Origin: Antedon mediterranea
Taxonomy: Eukaryota > Echinodermata > Crinoidea > Comatulida > Antedonidae
Assembly (NCBI RefSeq): GCF_964355755.1
Contig: NW_027306097.1
Span: forward strand, 1 to 64,000
Direction: 5' to 3'
DNA length: 64,000 nucleotides
In this document: positions 11,875 to 25,876 of the stretch, one piece after another
Position numbering within the stretch: the stretch's first letter is position 1
How the letters are laid out: the number at the start of each line of letters is the position of its first letter
Program-made: the position numbers and the translations under genes
Notes under the pieces: generated by a model
Databases searched by the model: none
Told to the model about the DNA's origin: nothing
Seen by the model: only the letters and a program-made list of their open reading frames with translations

Positions 11875-13710
11875 AATGGTCTAAAACGTCTCCAAATACG
11901 ATTTGAAGCTATTCTAAGCACTTTCATGTTTTTATGTTAACAAGTTTTTTCGAAAATCACAAAATGGTCTAAAACGTTTCCAAATGCGATTTGAAGCTAT
12001 TCTAAGCACTTTCGTGTTTTTATGTTAACAAGTTTTTTCGAAAATCACAAAATGGTCTAAAACGTCTCCAAATGCGATTTGAAGCTATTCTAAACCCTTT
12101 GGTGTTTTTATGTTGATAAGTTTTTTCGAAAATCACAAATTGGTCTAAAACGTCTCCAAATGCGATTTGAAGCTATTCTAAACACTTTGGTGTTTTTATG
12201 TTAACAATTTTTTTCGAAAATCACAAAATGGTCTAAAACGTTTCCAAATGCGATTTGAAGCTATTCTAAGCACTTTCGTGTTTTTATGTTAACAAGTTTT
12301 TTCGAAAATCACTAAATGGTCTAAAACGTTTCCAAATGCGATTTGAAGCTATTCTAAGCACTTTCGTGTTTTTATGTTAACAAGTTTTTTCGAAAATCAC
12401 AAAATGGTCTAAAACGTCTCCAAATGTGATTTGAAGCTATTCTAAGCACTTTGGTGTTTTTATGTTAACAAGTTTTTTCAAAAATCACAAAATGGTCTAA
12501 AACGTCTCCAAATGCGATTTGAAGCTATTCTAAGCACTTTGGTGTTTTGTGTGAAAAAGTTTTATCTAAATGCTCAAAATGGTCTAAAACATTTTTAAAT
12601 ACGATATTAAGCTATTTTGTGCTCTTTGATGTTTTTGTGTGAAAATTGTTATCGAAATGCTCAAAATGGTCTAAAACGGTTTATAATGTGATTCTAAGCA
12701 CTTATGGTCTAAAACGTCTCCAAATGTGATTTGAAGCTATTCTAAGCACTTTGGTGTTTTTATGTTAAAAAGTTTTTTCGAAAATCACAAAATGGTCTAA
12801 AACGTCTCCAAATGCGATTTGATGATATTCTAAGCACTTTGGTATTTTGTGTGAAAAAGTTTTGTCGAAATGCTCAAAATGGTCTAAAACGATTTATAAT
12901 GTGATTTTAAGCACTTTGATGTTTTTGTGTAACCAAGTTTCATCGAAATGCACAAAATGGTCTAAAACGTCTCCAAATGCGATTTGAAGCTATTCTAAGC
13001 ACTTTGGTGTTTTGTGTGAAAAAGTTTTGTCTAAAGGCTCAAAATGGTCTAAAACGTTTTTAAATACGATATTAAGCTATTTTGTGCTCTTTGATGTTTT
13101 TGTGTGAAAAGTGTTACCGAAATGCTCAAAATGGTCTAAAACGGTTTATAATGTGATTTTAAGCACTTTGATGTTTTTGTGTAACCAAGTTTTTTCGAAA
13201 ATCTCAAAATGGTCTAAAACGTCTCCAAATACGATTTGAAGCTATTCTAAGCACTTTGGTGTTTTTATGTTAACAAGTTTTTTCGAAAATCACAAAATGG
13301 TCTAAAACGTCTCCAAATGCGATTTGAAGCTATTCTAAGCACTTTGGTGTTTTTATGTTAACGAGTTTTTTCAAAATCACAAAATGGTCTAAAACGTCTC
13401 CAAATGCGATTTGAAGCTATTCTAAACCCTTTGGTGTTTTTATGTTGATAAGTTTTTTCGAAAATCACAAATTGGTCTAAAACGTCTCCAAATGCGATTT
13501 GAAGCTATTCTAAACACTTTGGTGTTTTTATGTTAACAATTTTTTTTCGAAAATCACAAAATGGTCTAAAACGTTTCCAAATGCGATTTGAAGCTATTCT
13601 AAGCACTTTCGTGTTTTTATGTTAACAAGTTTTTTCGAAAATCACAAAATGGTCTAAAACGTTTCCAAATGCGATTTGAAGCTATTCTAAGCACTTCGTG
13701 TTTTTATGTT
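11875..13710 (+). repeat. Core block copy 2, with six-monomer deletion at its end
   Basis: It is collinear with 4440-6690, with CTTTCATG at 11921 and AAGGCTC at 13034 (1113 bp apart). Towards the end it goes directly from a TTTCC A monomer to the CACTTCGTG A monomer at 13691. The corresponding stretch of copy 2 of the long-range unit has about 516 bp more, so this end is a deletion product or an unexpanded form. Confidence 0.83.
12670..12707 (+). repeat. Truncated 38-bp monomer (example of 16 copies)
   Basis: The monomer is cut after GATTCTAAGCACTT and joined directly to ATGG of the next boundary, giving 38 bp in place of 78-88. Copies start at 5224 (37 bp), 7662 (TTTTGG join), 12670, 14846, 21020, 23459 (TTTTGG join), 28467, 33147, 34568, 39818 (TTTAAAAC start), 42613, 46561, 47129, 48110, 48674 and 51622. 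The following A monomer is always of the AAATGTG, GTTAAAAAG or GTTAACAAG form, so the deletion happened once or a few times and then spread with its neighbours. Confidence 0.9.
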
Positions 13711-16670
13711 AACAAGTTTTTTCGAAAATCACAAAATGGTCTAAAATGTCTCCAAATGTGATTTGAAGCTAATCTAAGCACTTTGGTGTTTTTATGTTAA
13801 AAAGTTTTTTCGAAAATCACAAAATGGTCTAAAACGTCTCCAAATGCGATTTGAAGCTATTCTAAGCACTTTGGTATTTTGTGTGAAAAAGTTTTGTCGA
13901 AATGCTCAAAATGGTCTAAAACGATTTATAATGTGATTTTAAGCACTTTGATGTTTTTGTGTAACCAAGTTTCATCGAAATGCACAAAATGGTCTAAAAC
14001 GTCTCCAAATGCGATTTGAAGCTATTCTAAGCACTTTGGTGTTTTGTGTGAAAAAGTTTTGTCTAAATGCTCAAAATGGTCTAAAACGTTTTTAAATACG
14101 ATATTAAGCTATTTTGTGCTCTTTGATGTTTTTGTGTGAAAAGTGTTATCGAAATGCTCAAAATGGTCTAAAACGTTTTATAATGTGATTTTAAGCACTT
14201 TGATGTTTTTGTGTAATCAAGTTTCATCGAAATGCACAAATTGGTCTAAAACGTCTCCAAATGCGATTTGAAGCTATTCTAAGCACTTTGGTGTTTTGTG
14301 TGAAAAAGTTTTGTCGAAATGCTCAAAATGGTCTAAAACGTTTTTAAATACGATATTAAGCTATTTTGTGCTCTTTGATGTTTTTGTGTGAAAAGTGTTA
14401 TCGAAATGCTCAAAATGGTCTAAAACGGTTTATAATGTGATTTTAAGCACTTTGATGTTTTTGTGTAACCAAGTTTTTTCGAAAATCTCAAAATGGTCTA
14501 AAACGTCTCCAAATACGATTTGAAGCTATTCTAAGCACTTTGGTGTTTTTATGTTAACAAGTTTGTTCAAAATCACAAAATGGTCTAAAACGTCTCCAAA
14601 TGTGATTTGAAGCTATTCTAAGCACTTTGGTGTTTTTATGTTAACAAGTTTTTTCAAAAATCACAAATTGGTCTAAAACGTCTCCAAATGCGATTTGAAG
14701 CTATTCTAAGCACTTTGGTGTTTTGTGTGAAAAAGTTTTATCTAAATGCTCAAAATGGTCTAAAACATTTTTAAATACGATATTAAGCTATTTTGTGCTC
14801 TTTGATGTTTTTGTGTGAAAATTGTTATCGAAATGCTCAAAATGGTCTAAAACGGTTTATAATGTGATTCTAAGCACTTATGGTCTAAAATGTCTCCAAA
14901 TGTGATTTGAAGCTATTCTAAGCACTTTGGTGTTTTTATGTTAAAAAGTTTTTTCGAAAATCACAAAATGGTCTAAAACGTCTCCAAATGCGATTTGAAG
15001 CTATTCTAAGCACTTTGGTATTTTGTGTGAAAAAGTTTTGTCGAAATGCTCAAAATGGTCTAAAACGATTTATAATGTGATTTTAAGCACTTTGATGTTT
15101 TTGTGTAACCAAGTTTCATCGAAATGCACAAAATGGTCTAAAACGTCTCCAAATGCGATTTGAAGCTATTCTAAGCACTTTGGTGTTTTGTGTGAAAAAG
15201 TTTTGTCTAAATGCTCAAAATGGTCTAAAACGTTTTTAAATACGATATTAAGCTATTTTGTGCTCTTTGATGTTTTTGTGTGAAAAGTGTTATCGAAATG
15301 CTCAAAATGGTCTAAAACGGTTTATAATGTGATTTTAAGCACTTTGATGTTTTTGTGTAATCAAGTTTCATCGAAATGCACAAATTGGTCTAAAACGTCT
15401 CCAAATGCGATTTGAAGCTATTCTAAGCACTTTGGTGTTTTGTGTGAAAAAGTTTTGTCGAAATGCTCAAAATGGTCTAAAACGTTTTTAAATACGATAT
15501 TAAGCTATTTTGTGCTCTTTGATGTTTTTGTGTGAAAAGTGTTATCGAAATTCTCAAAATGGTCTAAAACGGTTTATAATGTGATTTTAAGCACTTTGGT
15601 GTTTTTATGTTAACAAGTTTTTTCGAAAATCACAAAATAGTCTAAAACGTCTCCAAATGCGATTTGAAGCTATTCTAAGCACTTTGGTGTTTTTATGTTA
15701 ACAAGTTTTTTCAAAATCACAAAATGGTCTAAAACGTCTCCAAATGCGATTTGAAGCTATTCTAAACCCTTTGGTGTTTTTATGTTGATAAGTTTTTTCG
15801 AAAATCACAAAATGGTCTAAAACGTCTCCAAATGTGATTTGAAGCTATTCTAAGCACTTTGGTGTTTTTATGTTAACAAGTTTTTTCAAAAATCACAAAA
15901 TGGTCTAAAACGTCTCCAAATGCGATTTGAAGCTATTCTAAGCACTTTGGTGTTTTGTGTGAAAAAGTTTTGTCTAAATGCTCAAAATGGTCTAAAACGT
16001 TTTTAAATACGATATTAAGCTATTTTGTGCTCTTTGATGTTTTTGTGTGAAAAGTGTTATCGAAATGCTCAAAATGGTCTAAAACGGTTTATAATGTGAT
16101 TTTAAGCACTTTGATGTTTTTGTGTAATCAAGTTTCATCGAAATGCACAAATTGGTCTAAAACGTCTCCAAATGCGATTTGAAGCTATTCTAAGCACTTT
16201 GGTGTTTTGTGTGAAAAAGTTTTGTCGAAATGCTCAAAATGGTCTAAAACGTTTTTAAATACGATATTAAGCTATTTTGTGCTCTTTGATGTTTTTGTGT
16301 GAAAAGTGTTATCGAAATGCTCAAAATGGTCTAAAACGGTTTATAATGTGATTTTAAGCACTTTGATGTTTTTGTGTAACCAAGTTTTTTCGAAAATCTC
16401 AAAATGGTCTAAAACGTCTCCAAATACGATTTGAAGCTATTCTAAGCACTTTGGTGTTTTTATGTTAACAAGTTTTTTCGAAAATCACAAAATGGTCTAA
16501 AACGTCTCCAAATGCGATTTGAAGCTATTCTAAGCACTTTGGTGTTTTTATGTTAACAAGTTTTTTCGAAAATCACAAAATGGTCTAAAACGTCTCCAAA
16601 TGCGATTTGAAGCTATTCTAAGCACTTTGGTGTTTTTATGTTAACAAGTTTTTTCAAAATCACAAAATGG

Positions 16671-17859
16671 TCTAAACCGTCTCCAAATGCGATTTGAAGC
16701 TTTTCTAAGCACTTTGGTGTTTTGTGTGAAAAATTTTATCTAAATGCTCAAAATGGTCTAAAACATTTTTAAATACGATATTAAGCTATTTTGTGCTCTT
16801 TGATGTTTTTGTGTGAAAATTGTTATCGAAATGCTCAAAATGGTCTAAAACGGTTTATATTGTGATTCTAAGCACTTTGGTGTTTTTATGTTAACAATCT
16901 TTTTCGAAAATCACAAAATGGTCTAAAACGTTTCCAAATGCGATTTGAAGCTATTCTAAGCACTTTCGTGTTTTTATGTTAACAAGTTTTTTCGAAAATC
17001 ACAAAATGGTCTAAAACGTCTCCAAATGTGATTTGAAGCTATTCTAAGCACTTTGGTGTTTTTATGTTAACAAGTTTTTTCAAAAATCACAAAATGGTCT
17101 AAAACGTCTCCAAATGCGATTTGAAGCTATTCTAAACCCTTTGGTGTTTTTATGTTGATAAGTTTTTTCGAAAGTCACAAAATGGTCTAAAACGTCTCCA
17201 AATGCGATTTGAAGCTATTCTAAGCACTTTGGTGTTTTGTGTGAAAAAGTTTTGTCTAAATGCTCAAAAAATGGTCTAAAACGTTTTTAAATACGATATT
17301 AAGCTATTTTGTGCTCTTTGATGTTTTTGTGTGAAAAGTGTTTTCGAAATGCTCAAAATGGTCTAAAACGGTTTATAATGTGATTTTAAGCACGTTGATG
17401 TTTTTGTGTAATCAAGTTTCATCGAAATGCACAAATTGGTCTAAAACGTCTCCAAATGCGATTTGAAGCTATTCTAAGCACTTTGGTGTGAAAAAGTTTT
17501 GTCGAAATGCTGAAAATGGTCTAAAACGTTTTTAAATACGATATTAAGCTATTTTGTGCTCTTTGATGTTTTTGTGTGAAAAGTGTTATCGAAATGTTCA
17601 AAATGGTCTAAAACGGTTTATAATGTGATTTTAAGCACTTTGATGTTTTTGTGTAACCAAGTTTTTTCGAAAATCTCAAAAGGGTCTAAAACGTCTCCAA
17701 ATACGATTTGAAGCTATTCTAAGCACTTTGGTGTTTTTATGTTAACAAGTTCTTTCGAAAATCACAAAATGGTCTAAAACGTCTCCAAATGCGATTTGAA
17801 GCTATTCTAAGCACTTTGGTGTTTTTATGTTAACAAGTTTTTTCAAAATCACAAAATGG
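16671..17859 (+). repeat. 14-monomer higher-order repeat, copy c (1189 bp)
   Basis: This is the partner of 885-2069 in the second long-range unit. It shares GAAAGTCACA, GTTTTCGAAATG in C and the shortened second B. That confirms these are inherited variants and not read errors. Confidence 0.87.
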
Positions 17860-20229
17860 TCTAAACCGTCTCCAAATGCGATTTGAAGCTATTCTAAGCA
17901 CTTTGGTGTTTTGTGTGAAAAAGTTTTATCTAAATGCTCAAAATGGTCTAAAACATTTTTAAATACGATATTAAGCTATTTTGTGCTCTTTGATGTTTTT
18001 GTGTGAAAATTGTTATCGAAATGCTCAAAATGGTCTAAAACGGTTTATAATGTGATTCTAAGCACTTTGGTGTTTTTATGTTAACAATTTTTTTCGAAAA
18101 TCACAAAATGGTCTAAAACGTTTCCAAATGCGATTTGAAGCTATTCTAAGCACTTTCGTGTTTTTATGTTAACAAGTTTTTTCGAAAATCACAAAATGGT
18201 CTAAAACGTCTCCAAATGTGATTTGAAGCTATTCTAAGCACTTTGGTCTTTTTATGTTAAAAAAGTTTTTTCGAAAATCACAAAATGGTCTAAAACGTCT
18301 CCAAATGCGATTTGAAGCTATTCTAAGCCCTTTGGTATTTTGTGTGAAAAAGTTTTGTCGAAATGCTCAAAATGGTCTAAAACGATTTATAATGTGATTT
18401 TAAGCACTTTGATGTTTTTGTGTAACCAAGTTTCATCGAAATGCACAAAATGGTCTAAAACGTCTCCAAATGCGATTTGAAGCTATTCTAAGCACTTTGG
18501 TGTTTTGTGTGAAAAAGTTTTGTCTAAATGCTCAAAATGGTCTAAAACGTTTTTAAATACGATATTAAGCTATTTTGTGCTCTTTGATGTTTTTGTGTGA
18601 AAAGTGTTATCGAAATGCTCAAAATGGTCTAAAACGGTTTATAATGTGATTTTAAGCACGTTGATGTTTTTGTGTAATCAAGTTTCATCGAAATGCACAA
18701 ATTGGTCTAAAACGTCTCCAAATGCGATTTGAAGCTATTCTAAGCACTTTGGTGTTTTGTGTGAAAAAGTTTTGTCGAAATGCTCAAAATGGTCTAAAAC
18801 GTTTTTAAATACGATATTAAGCTATTTTGTGCTCTTTGATGTTTTTGTGTGAAAAGTGTTATCGAAATTCTCAAAATGGTCTAAAACGGTTTATAATGTG
18901 ATTTTAAGCACTTTGATGTTTTTGTGTAACCAAGTTTTTTCGAAAATCTCAAAATGGTCTAAAACGTCTCCAAATACGATTTGAAGCTATTCTAAGCACT
19001 TTGGTGTTTTTATGTTAACAAGTTTTTTCGAAAATCACAAAATAGTCTAAAACGTCTCCAAATGTGATTTGAAGCTATTCTAACACTTTGGTGTTTTTAT
19101 GTTAACAAGTTTTTTCAAAAATCACAAAATGGTCTAAAACGTCTCCAAATGCGATTTGAAGCTATTCTAAGCACTTTGGTGTTTTGTGTGAAAAAGTTTT
19201 ATCTAAATGCTCAAAATGGTCTAAAACATTTTTAAATACGATATTAAGCTATTTTGTGCTCTTTGATGTTTTTGTGTGAAAATTGTTATCGAAATGCTCA
19301 AAATGGTCTAAAACGGTTTATAATGTGATTCTAAGCACTTTGGTGTTTTTATGTTAACAATTTTTTTCGAAAATCACAAAATGGTCTAAAACGTTTCCAA
19401 ATGCGATTTGAAGCTATTCTAAGCACTTTCGTGTTTTTATGTTAACAAGTTTTTTCGAAAATCACAAAATGGTCTAAAACGTCTCCAAATGTGATTTGAA
19501 GCTATTCTAAGCACTTTGGTGTTTTTATGTTAAAAAGTTTTTTCGAAAATCACAAAATGGTCTAAAACGTCTCCAAATGCGATTTGAAGCTATTCTAAGC
19601 CCTTTGGTATTTTGTGTGAAAAAGTTTTGTCGAAATGCTCAAAATGGTCTAAAACGATTTATAATGTGATTTTAAGCACTTTGATGTTTTTGTGTAACCA
19701 AGCTTCATCGAAATGCACAAAATGGTCTAAAACGTCTCCAAATGCGATTTGAAGCTATTCTAAGCACTTTGGTGTTTTGTGTGAAAAAGTTTTGTCTAAA
19801 TGCTCAAAATGGTCTAAAACGTTTTTAAATACGATATTAAGCTATTTTGTGCTCTTTGATGTTTTTGTGTGAAAAGTGTTATCGAAATGCTCAAAATGGT
19901 CTAAAACGGTTTATAATGTGATTTTAAGCACGTTGATGTTTTTGTGTAATCAAGTTTCATCGAAATGCACAAATTGGTCTAAAACTTCTCCAAATGCGAT
20001 TTGAAGCTATTCTAAGCACTTTGGTGTTTTGTGTGAAAAAGTTTTGTCGAAATGCTCAAAATGGTCTAAAACGTTTTTAAATACGATATTAAGCTATTTT
20101 GTGCTCTTTGATGTTTTTGTGTGAAAAGTGTTATCGAAATGTTCAAAATGGTCTAAAACGGTTTATAATGTGATTTTAAGCACTTTGATGTTTTTGTGTA
20201 ACCAAGTTTTTTCGGAAATCTCAAAATGG

Positions 20230-22490
20230 TCTAAAACGTCTCCAAATACGATTTGAAGCTATTCTAAGCACTTTCATGTTTTTATGTTAACAAGTTTTTT
20301 CGAAAATCACAAAATGGTCTAAAACGTTTCCAAATGCGATTTGAAGCTATTCTAAGCACTTTCGTGTTTTTATGTTAACAAGTTTTTTCGAAAATCACAA
20401 AATGGTCTAAAACGTCTCCAAATGCGATTTGAAGCTATTCTAAACCCTTTGGTGTTTTTATGTTGATAAGTTTTTTCGAAAATCACAAATTGGTCTAAAA
20501 CGTCTCCAAATGCGATTTGAAGCTATTCTAAACACTTTGGTGTTTTTATGTTAACAATTTTTTTCGAAAATCACAAAATGGTCTAAAACGTTTCCAAATG
20601 CGATTTGAAGCTATTCTAAGCACTTTCGTGTTTTTATGTTAACAAGTTTTTTCGAAAATCACTAAATGGTCTAAAACGTTTCCAAATGCGATTTGAAGCT
20701 ATTCTAAGCACTTTCGTGTTTTTATGTTAACAAGTTTTTTCGAAAATCACAAAATGGTCTAAAACGTCTCCAAATGTGATTTGAAGCTATTCTAAGCACT
20801 TTGGTGTTTTTATGTTAACAAGTTTTTTCAAAAATCACAAAATGGTCTAAAACGTCTCCAAATGCGATTTGAAGCTATTCTAAGCACTTTGGTGTTTTGT
20901 GTGAAAAAGTTTTATCTAAATGCTCAAAATGGTCTAAAACATTTTTAAATACGATATTAAGCTATTTTGTGCTCTTTGATGTTTTTGTGTGAAAATTGTT
21001 ATCGAAATGCTCAAAATGGTCTAAAACGGTTTATAATGTGATTCTAAGCACTTATGGTCTAAAACGTCTCCAAATGTGATTTGAAGCTATTCTAAGCACT
21101 TTGGTGTTTTTATGTTAAAAAGTTTTTTCGAAAATCACAAAATGGTCTAAAACGTCTCCAAATGCGATTTGAAGCTATTCTAAGCACTTTGGTATTTTGT
21201 GTGAAAAAGTTTTGTCGAAATGCTCAAAATGGTCTAAAACGATTTATAATGTGATTTTAAGCACTTTGATGTTTTTGTGTAACCAAGTTTCATCGAAATG
21301 CACAAAATGGTCTAAAACGTCTCCAAATGCGATTTGAAGCTATTCTAAGCACTTTGGTGTTTTGTGTGAAAAAGTTTTGTCTAAAGGCTCAAAATGGTCT
21401 AAAACGTTTTTAAATACGATATTAAGCTATTTTGTGCTCTTTGATGTTTTTGTGTGAAAAGTGTTACCGAAATGCTCAAAATGGTCTAAAACGGTTTATA
21501 ATGTGATTTTAAGCACTTTGATGTTTTTGTGTAACCAAGTTTTTTCGAAAATCTCAAAATGGTCTAAAACGTCTCCAAATACGATTTGAAGCTATTCTAA
21601 GCACTTTGGTGTTTTTATGTTAACAAGTTTTTTCGAAAATCACAAAATGGTCTAAAACGTCTCCAAATGCGATTTGAAGCTATTCTAAGCACTTTGGTGT
21701 TTTTATGTTAACAAGTTTTTTCAAAATCACAAAATGGTCTAAAACGTCTCCAAATGCGATTTGAAGCTATTCTAAACCCTTTGGTGTTTTTATGTTGATA
21801 AGTTTTTTCGAAAATCACAAATTTGTCTAAAACGTCTCCAAATGCGATTTGAAGCTATTCTAAACACTTTGGTGTTTTTATGTTAACAATTTTTTTTCGA
21901 AAATCACAAAATGGTCTAAAACGTTTCCAAATGCGATTTGAAGCTATTCTAAGCACTTTCGTGTTTTTATGTTAACAAGTTTTTTCGAAAATCACAAAAT
22001 GGTCTAAAACGTTTCCAAAAGCGATTTGAAGCTATTCTAAGCACTTTCGTGTTTTTATGTTAACAAGTTTTTTCGAAAATCACAAAATGGTCTAAAACGT
22101 CTCCAAATGTGATTTGAAGCTATTCTAAGCACTTTGGTGTTTTTATGTTAACAAGTTTTTTCAAAAATCACAAAATGGTCTAAAACGTCTCCAAATGCGA
22201 TTTGAAGCTATTCTAAGCACTTTGGTGTTTTGTGTGAAAAAGTTTTATCTAAATGCTCAAAATGGTCTAAAACATTTTTAAATACGATATTAAGCTATTT
22301 TGTGCTCTTTGATGTTTTTGTGTGAAAATTGTTATCGAAATGCTCAAAATGGTCTAAAACGGTTTATAATGTGATTCTAAGCACTTTGGTGTTTTTATGT
22401 TAACAATTTTTTTCGAAAATCACAAAATGGTCTAAAACGTTTCCAAATGCGATTTGAAGCTATTCTAAGCACTTCGTGTTTTTATGTTAA
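20230..22490 (+). repeat. Core block copy 3
   Basis: CTTTCATG is at 20271 and AAGGCTC at 21384, 1113 bp apart. It is the 15.79-kb partner of 4440-6690 and shares the private TTTCCAAAAGCG monomer (near 22015, and near 6220 in copy 1). It lacks copy 1's extra one-base indels. Confidence 0.86.
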
Positions 22491-25400
22491 CAAGTTTTTT
22501 CGAAAATCACAAAATGGTCTAAAATGTCTCCAAATGTGATTTGAAGCTATTCTAAGCACTTTGGTGTTTTTATGTTAAAAAGTTTTTTCGAAAATCACAA
22601 AATGGTCTAAAACGTCTCCAAATGCGATTTGAAGCTATTCTAAGCACTTTGGTGTTTTGTGTGAAAAAGTTTTGTCTAAATGCTCAAAATGGTCTAAAAC
22701 GTTTTTAAATACGATATTAAGCTATTTTGTGCTCTTTGATGTTTTTGTGTGAAAAGTGTTATCGAAATGCTCAAAATGGTCTAAAACGGTTTATAATGTG
22801 ATTTTAAGCACTTTGATGTTTTTGTGTAATCAAGTTTCATCGAAATGCACAAATTGGTCTAAAACGTCTCCAAATGCGATTTGAAGCTATTCTAAGCACT
22901 TTGGTGTTTTGTGTGAAAAAGTTTTGTCGAAATGCTCAAAATGGTCTAAAACGTTTTTAAATACGATATTAAGCTATTTTGTGCTCTTTGATGTTTTTGT
23001 GTGAAAAGTGTTATCGAAATGCTCAAAATGGTCTAAAACGGTTTATAATGTGATTTTAAGCACTTTGATGTTTTTGTGTAACCAAGTTTTTTCGAAAATC
23101 TCAAAATGGTCTAAAACGTCTCCAAATACGATTTGAAGCTATTCTAAGCACTTTGGTGTTTTTATGTTAACAAGTTTGTTCAAAATCACAAAATGGTCTA
23201 AAACGTCTCCAAATGTGATTTGAAGCTATTCTAAGCACTTTGGTGTTTTTATGTTAACAAGTTTTTTCAAAAATCACAAATTGGTCTAAAACGTCTCCAA
23301 ATGCGATTTGAAGCTATTCTAAGCACTTTGGTGTTTTGTGTGAAAAAGTTTTATCTAAATGCTCAAAATGGTCTAAAACATTTTTAAATACGATATTAAG
23401 CTATTTTGTGCTCTTTGATGTTTTTGTGTGAAAATTGTTATCGAAATGCTCAAAATGGTCTAAAACGGTTTATAATGTGATTCTAAGCACTTTTGGTCTA
23501 AAATGTCTCCAAATGTGATTTGAAGCTATTCTAAGCACTTTGGTGTTTTTATGTTAAAAAGTTTTTTCGAAAATCACAAAATGGTCTAAAACGTCTCAAA
23601 ATGCGATTTGAAGCTATTCTAAGCACTTTGGTATTTTGTGTGAAAAAGTTTTGTCGAAATGCTCAAAATGGTCTAAAACGATTTATAATGTGATTTTAAG
23701 CACTTTGATGTTTTTGTGTAACCAAGTTTCATCGAAATGCACAAAATGGTCTAAAACGTCTCCAAATGCGATTTGAAGCTATTCTAAGCACTTTGGTGTT
23801 TTGTGTGAAAAAGTTTTGTCTAAATGCTCAAAATGGTCTAAAACGTTTTTAAATACGATATTAAGCTATTTTGTGCTCTTTGATGTTTTTGTGTGAAAAG
23901 TGTTATCGAAATGCTCAAAATGGTCTAAAACGGTTTATAATGTGATTTTAAGCACTTTGATGTTTTTGTGTAATCAAGTTTCATCGAAATGCACAAATTG
24001 GTCTAAAACGTCTCCAAATGCGATTTGAAGCTATTCTAAGCACTTTGGTGTTTTGTGTGAAAAAGTTTTGTCGAAATGCTCAAAATGGTCTAAAACGTTT
24101 TTAAATACGATATTAAGCTATTTTGTGCTCTTTGATGTTTTTGTGTGAAAAGTGTTATCGAAATTCTCAAAATGGTCTAAAACGGTTTATAATGTGATTT
24201 TAAGCACTTTGATGTTTTTGTGTAACCAAGTTTTTTCGAAAATCTCAAAATGGTCTAAAACGTCTCCAAATACGATTTGAAGCTATTCTAAGCACTTTGG
24301 TGTTTTTATGTTAACAAGTTTTTTCGAAAATCACAAAATAGTCTAAAACGTCTCCAAATGCGATTTGAAGCTATTCTAAGCACTTTGGTGTTTTTATGTT
24401 AACAAGTTTTTTCAAAATCACAAAATGGTCTAAAACGTCTCCAAATGCGATTTGAAGCTATTCTAAACCCTTTGGTGTTTTTATGTTGATAAGTTTTTTC
24501 GAAAATCACAAAATGGTCTAAAACGTCTCCAAATGTGATTTGAAGCTATTCTAAGCACTTTGGTGTTTTTATGTTAACAAGTTTTTTCAAAAATCACAAA
24601 ATGGTCTAAAACGTCTCAAAATGCGATTTGAAGCTATTCTAAGCACTTTGGTGTTTTGTGTGAAAAAGTTTTATCTAAATGCTCAAAATGGTCTAAAACA
24701 TTTTTAAATACGATATTAAGCTATTTTGTGCTCTTTGATGTTTTTGTGTGAAAATTGTTATCGAAATGCTCAAAATGGTATAAAACGGTTTATAATGTGA
24801 TTCTAAGCACTTTGGTGTTTTTATGTTAACAATTTTTTTCGAAAATCACAAAATGGTCTAAAACGTTTCCAAATGCGATTTGAAGCTATTCTAAGCACTT
24901 TCGTGTTTTTATGTTAACAAGTTTTTTCGAAAATCACAAAATGGTCTAAAACGTCTCCAAATGTGATTTGAAGCTATTCTAAGCACTTTGGTCTTTTTAT
25001 GTTAAAAAGTTTTTTCGAAAATCACAAAATGGTCTAAAACGTCTCCAAATGCGATTTGAAGCTATTCTAAGCCCTTTGGTATTTTGTGTGAAAAAGTTTT
25101 GTCGAAATGCTCAAAATGGTCTAAAACGATTTATAATGTGATTTTAAGCACTTTGATGTTTTTGTGTAACCAAGTTTCATCGAAATGCACAAAATGGTCT
25201 AAAACGTCTCCAAATGCGATTTGAAGCTATTCTAAGCACTTTGGTGTTTTGTGTGAAAAAGTTTTGTCTAAATGCTCAAAATGGTCTAAAACGTTTTTAA
25301 ATACGATATTAAGCTATTTTGTGCTCTTTGATGTTTTTGTGTGAAAAGTGTTATCGAAATGCTCAAAATGGTCTAAAACGGTTTATAATGTGATTTTAAG

Positions 25401-25876
25401 CACGTTGATGTTTTTGTGTAATCAAGTTTCATCGAAATGCACAAATTGGTCTAAAACGTCTCCAAATGCGATTTGAAGCTATTCTAAGCACTTTGGTGTT
25501 TTGTGTGAAAAAGTTTTGTCGAAATGCTCAAAATGGTCTAAAACGTTTTTAAATACGATATTAAGCTATTTTGTGCTCTTTGATGTTTTTGTGTGAAAAG
25601 TGTTATCGAAATGTTCAAAATGGTCTAAAACGGTTTATAATGTGATTTTAAGCACTTTGATGTTTTTGTGTAACCAAGTTTTTTCGAAAATCTCAAAATG
25701 GTCTAAAACGTCTCCAAATACGATTTGAAGCTATTCTAAGCACTTTGGTGTTTTTATGTTAACAAGTTTTTTCAAAAATCACAAAATGGTCTAAAACGTC
25801 TCCAAATGCGATTTGAAGCTATTCTAAGCACTTTGGTGTTTTTATGTTAACAAGTTTTTTCAAAATCACAAAATGG

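Larger units (their letters stand above)
1..15787 (+). repeat. Long-range unit, copy 1 (~15.79 kb)
   Basis: The sequence from base 1 is repeated from 15788 in the same order. Rare private markers fix the offset: GAAAGTCACA at 1381 and 17170 (15789), GTGTGAAAAAG without the usual TTTTGTGTG at 1691 and 17480 (15789), CTTTCATG at 4481 and 20271 (15790), and GTTTGTTC at 7378 and 23174 (15796). The unit is internally repetitive. CTTTCATG recurs at 11921, ~7.44 kb after its first copy. The left edge of the true unit is unknown because the window starts inside it. Confidence 0.9.
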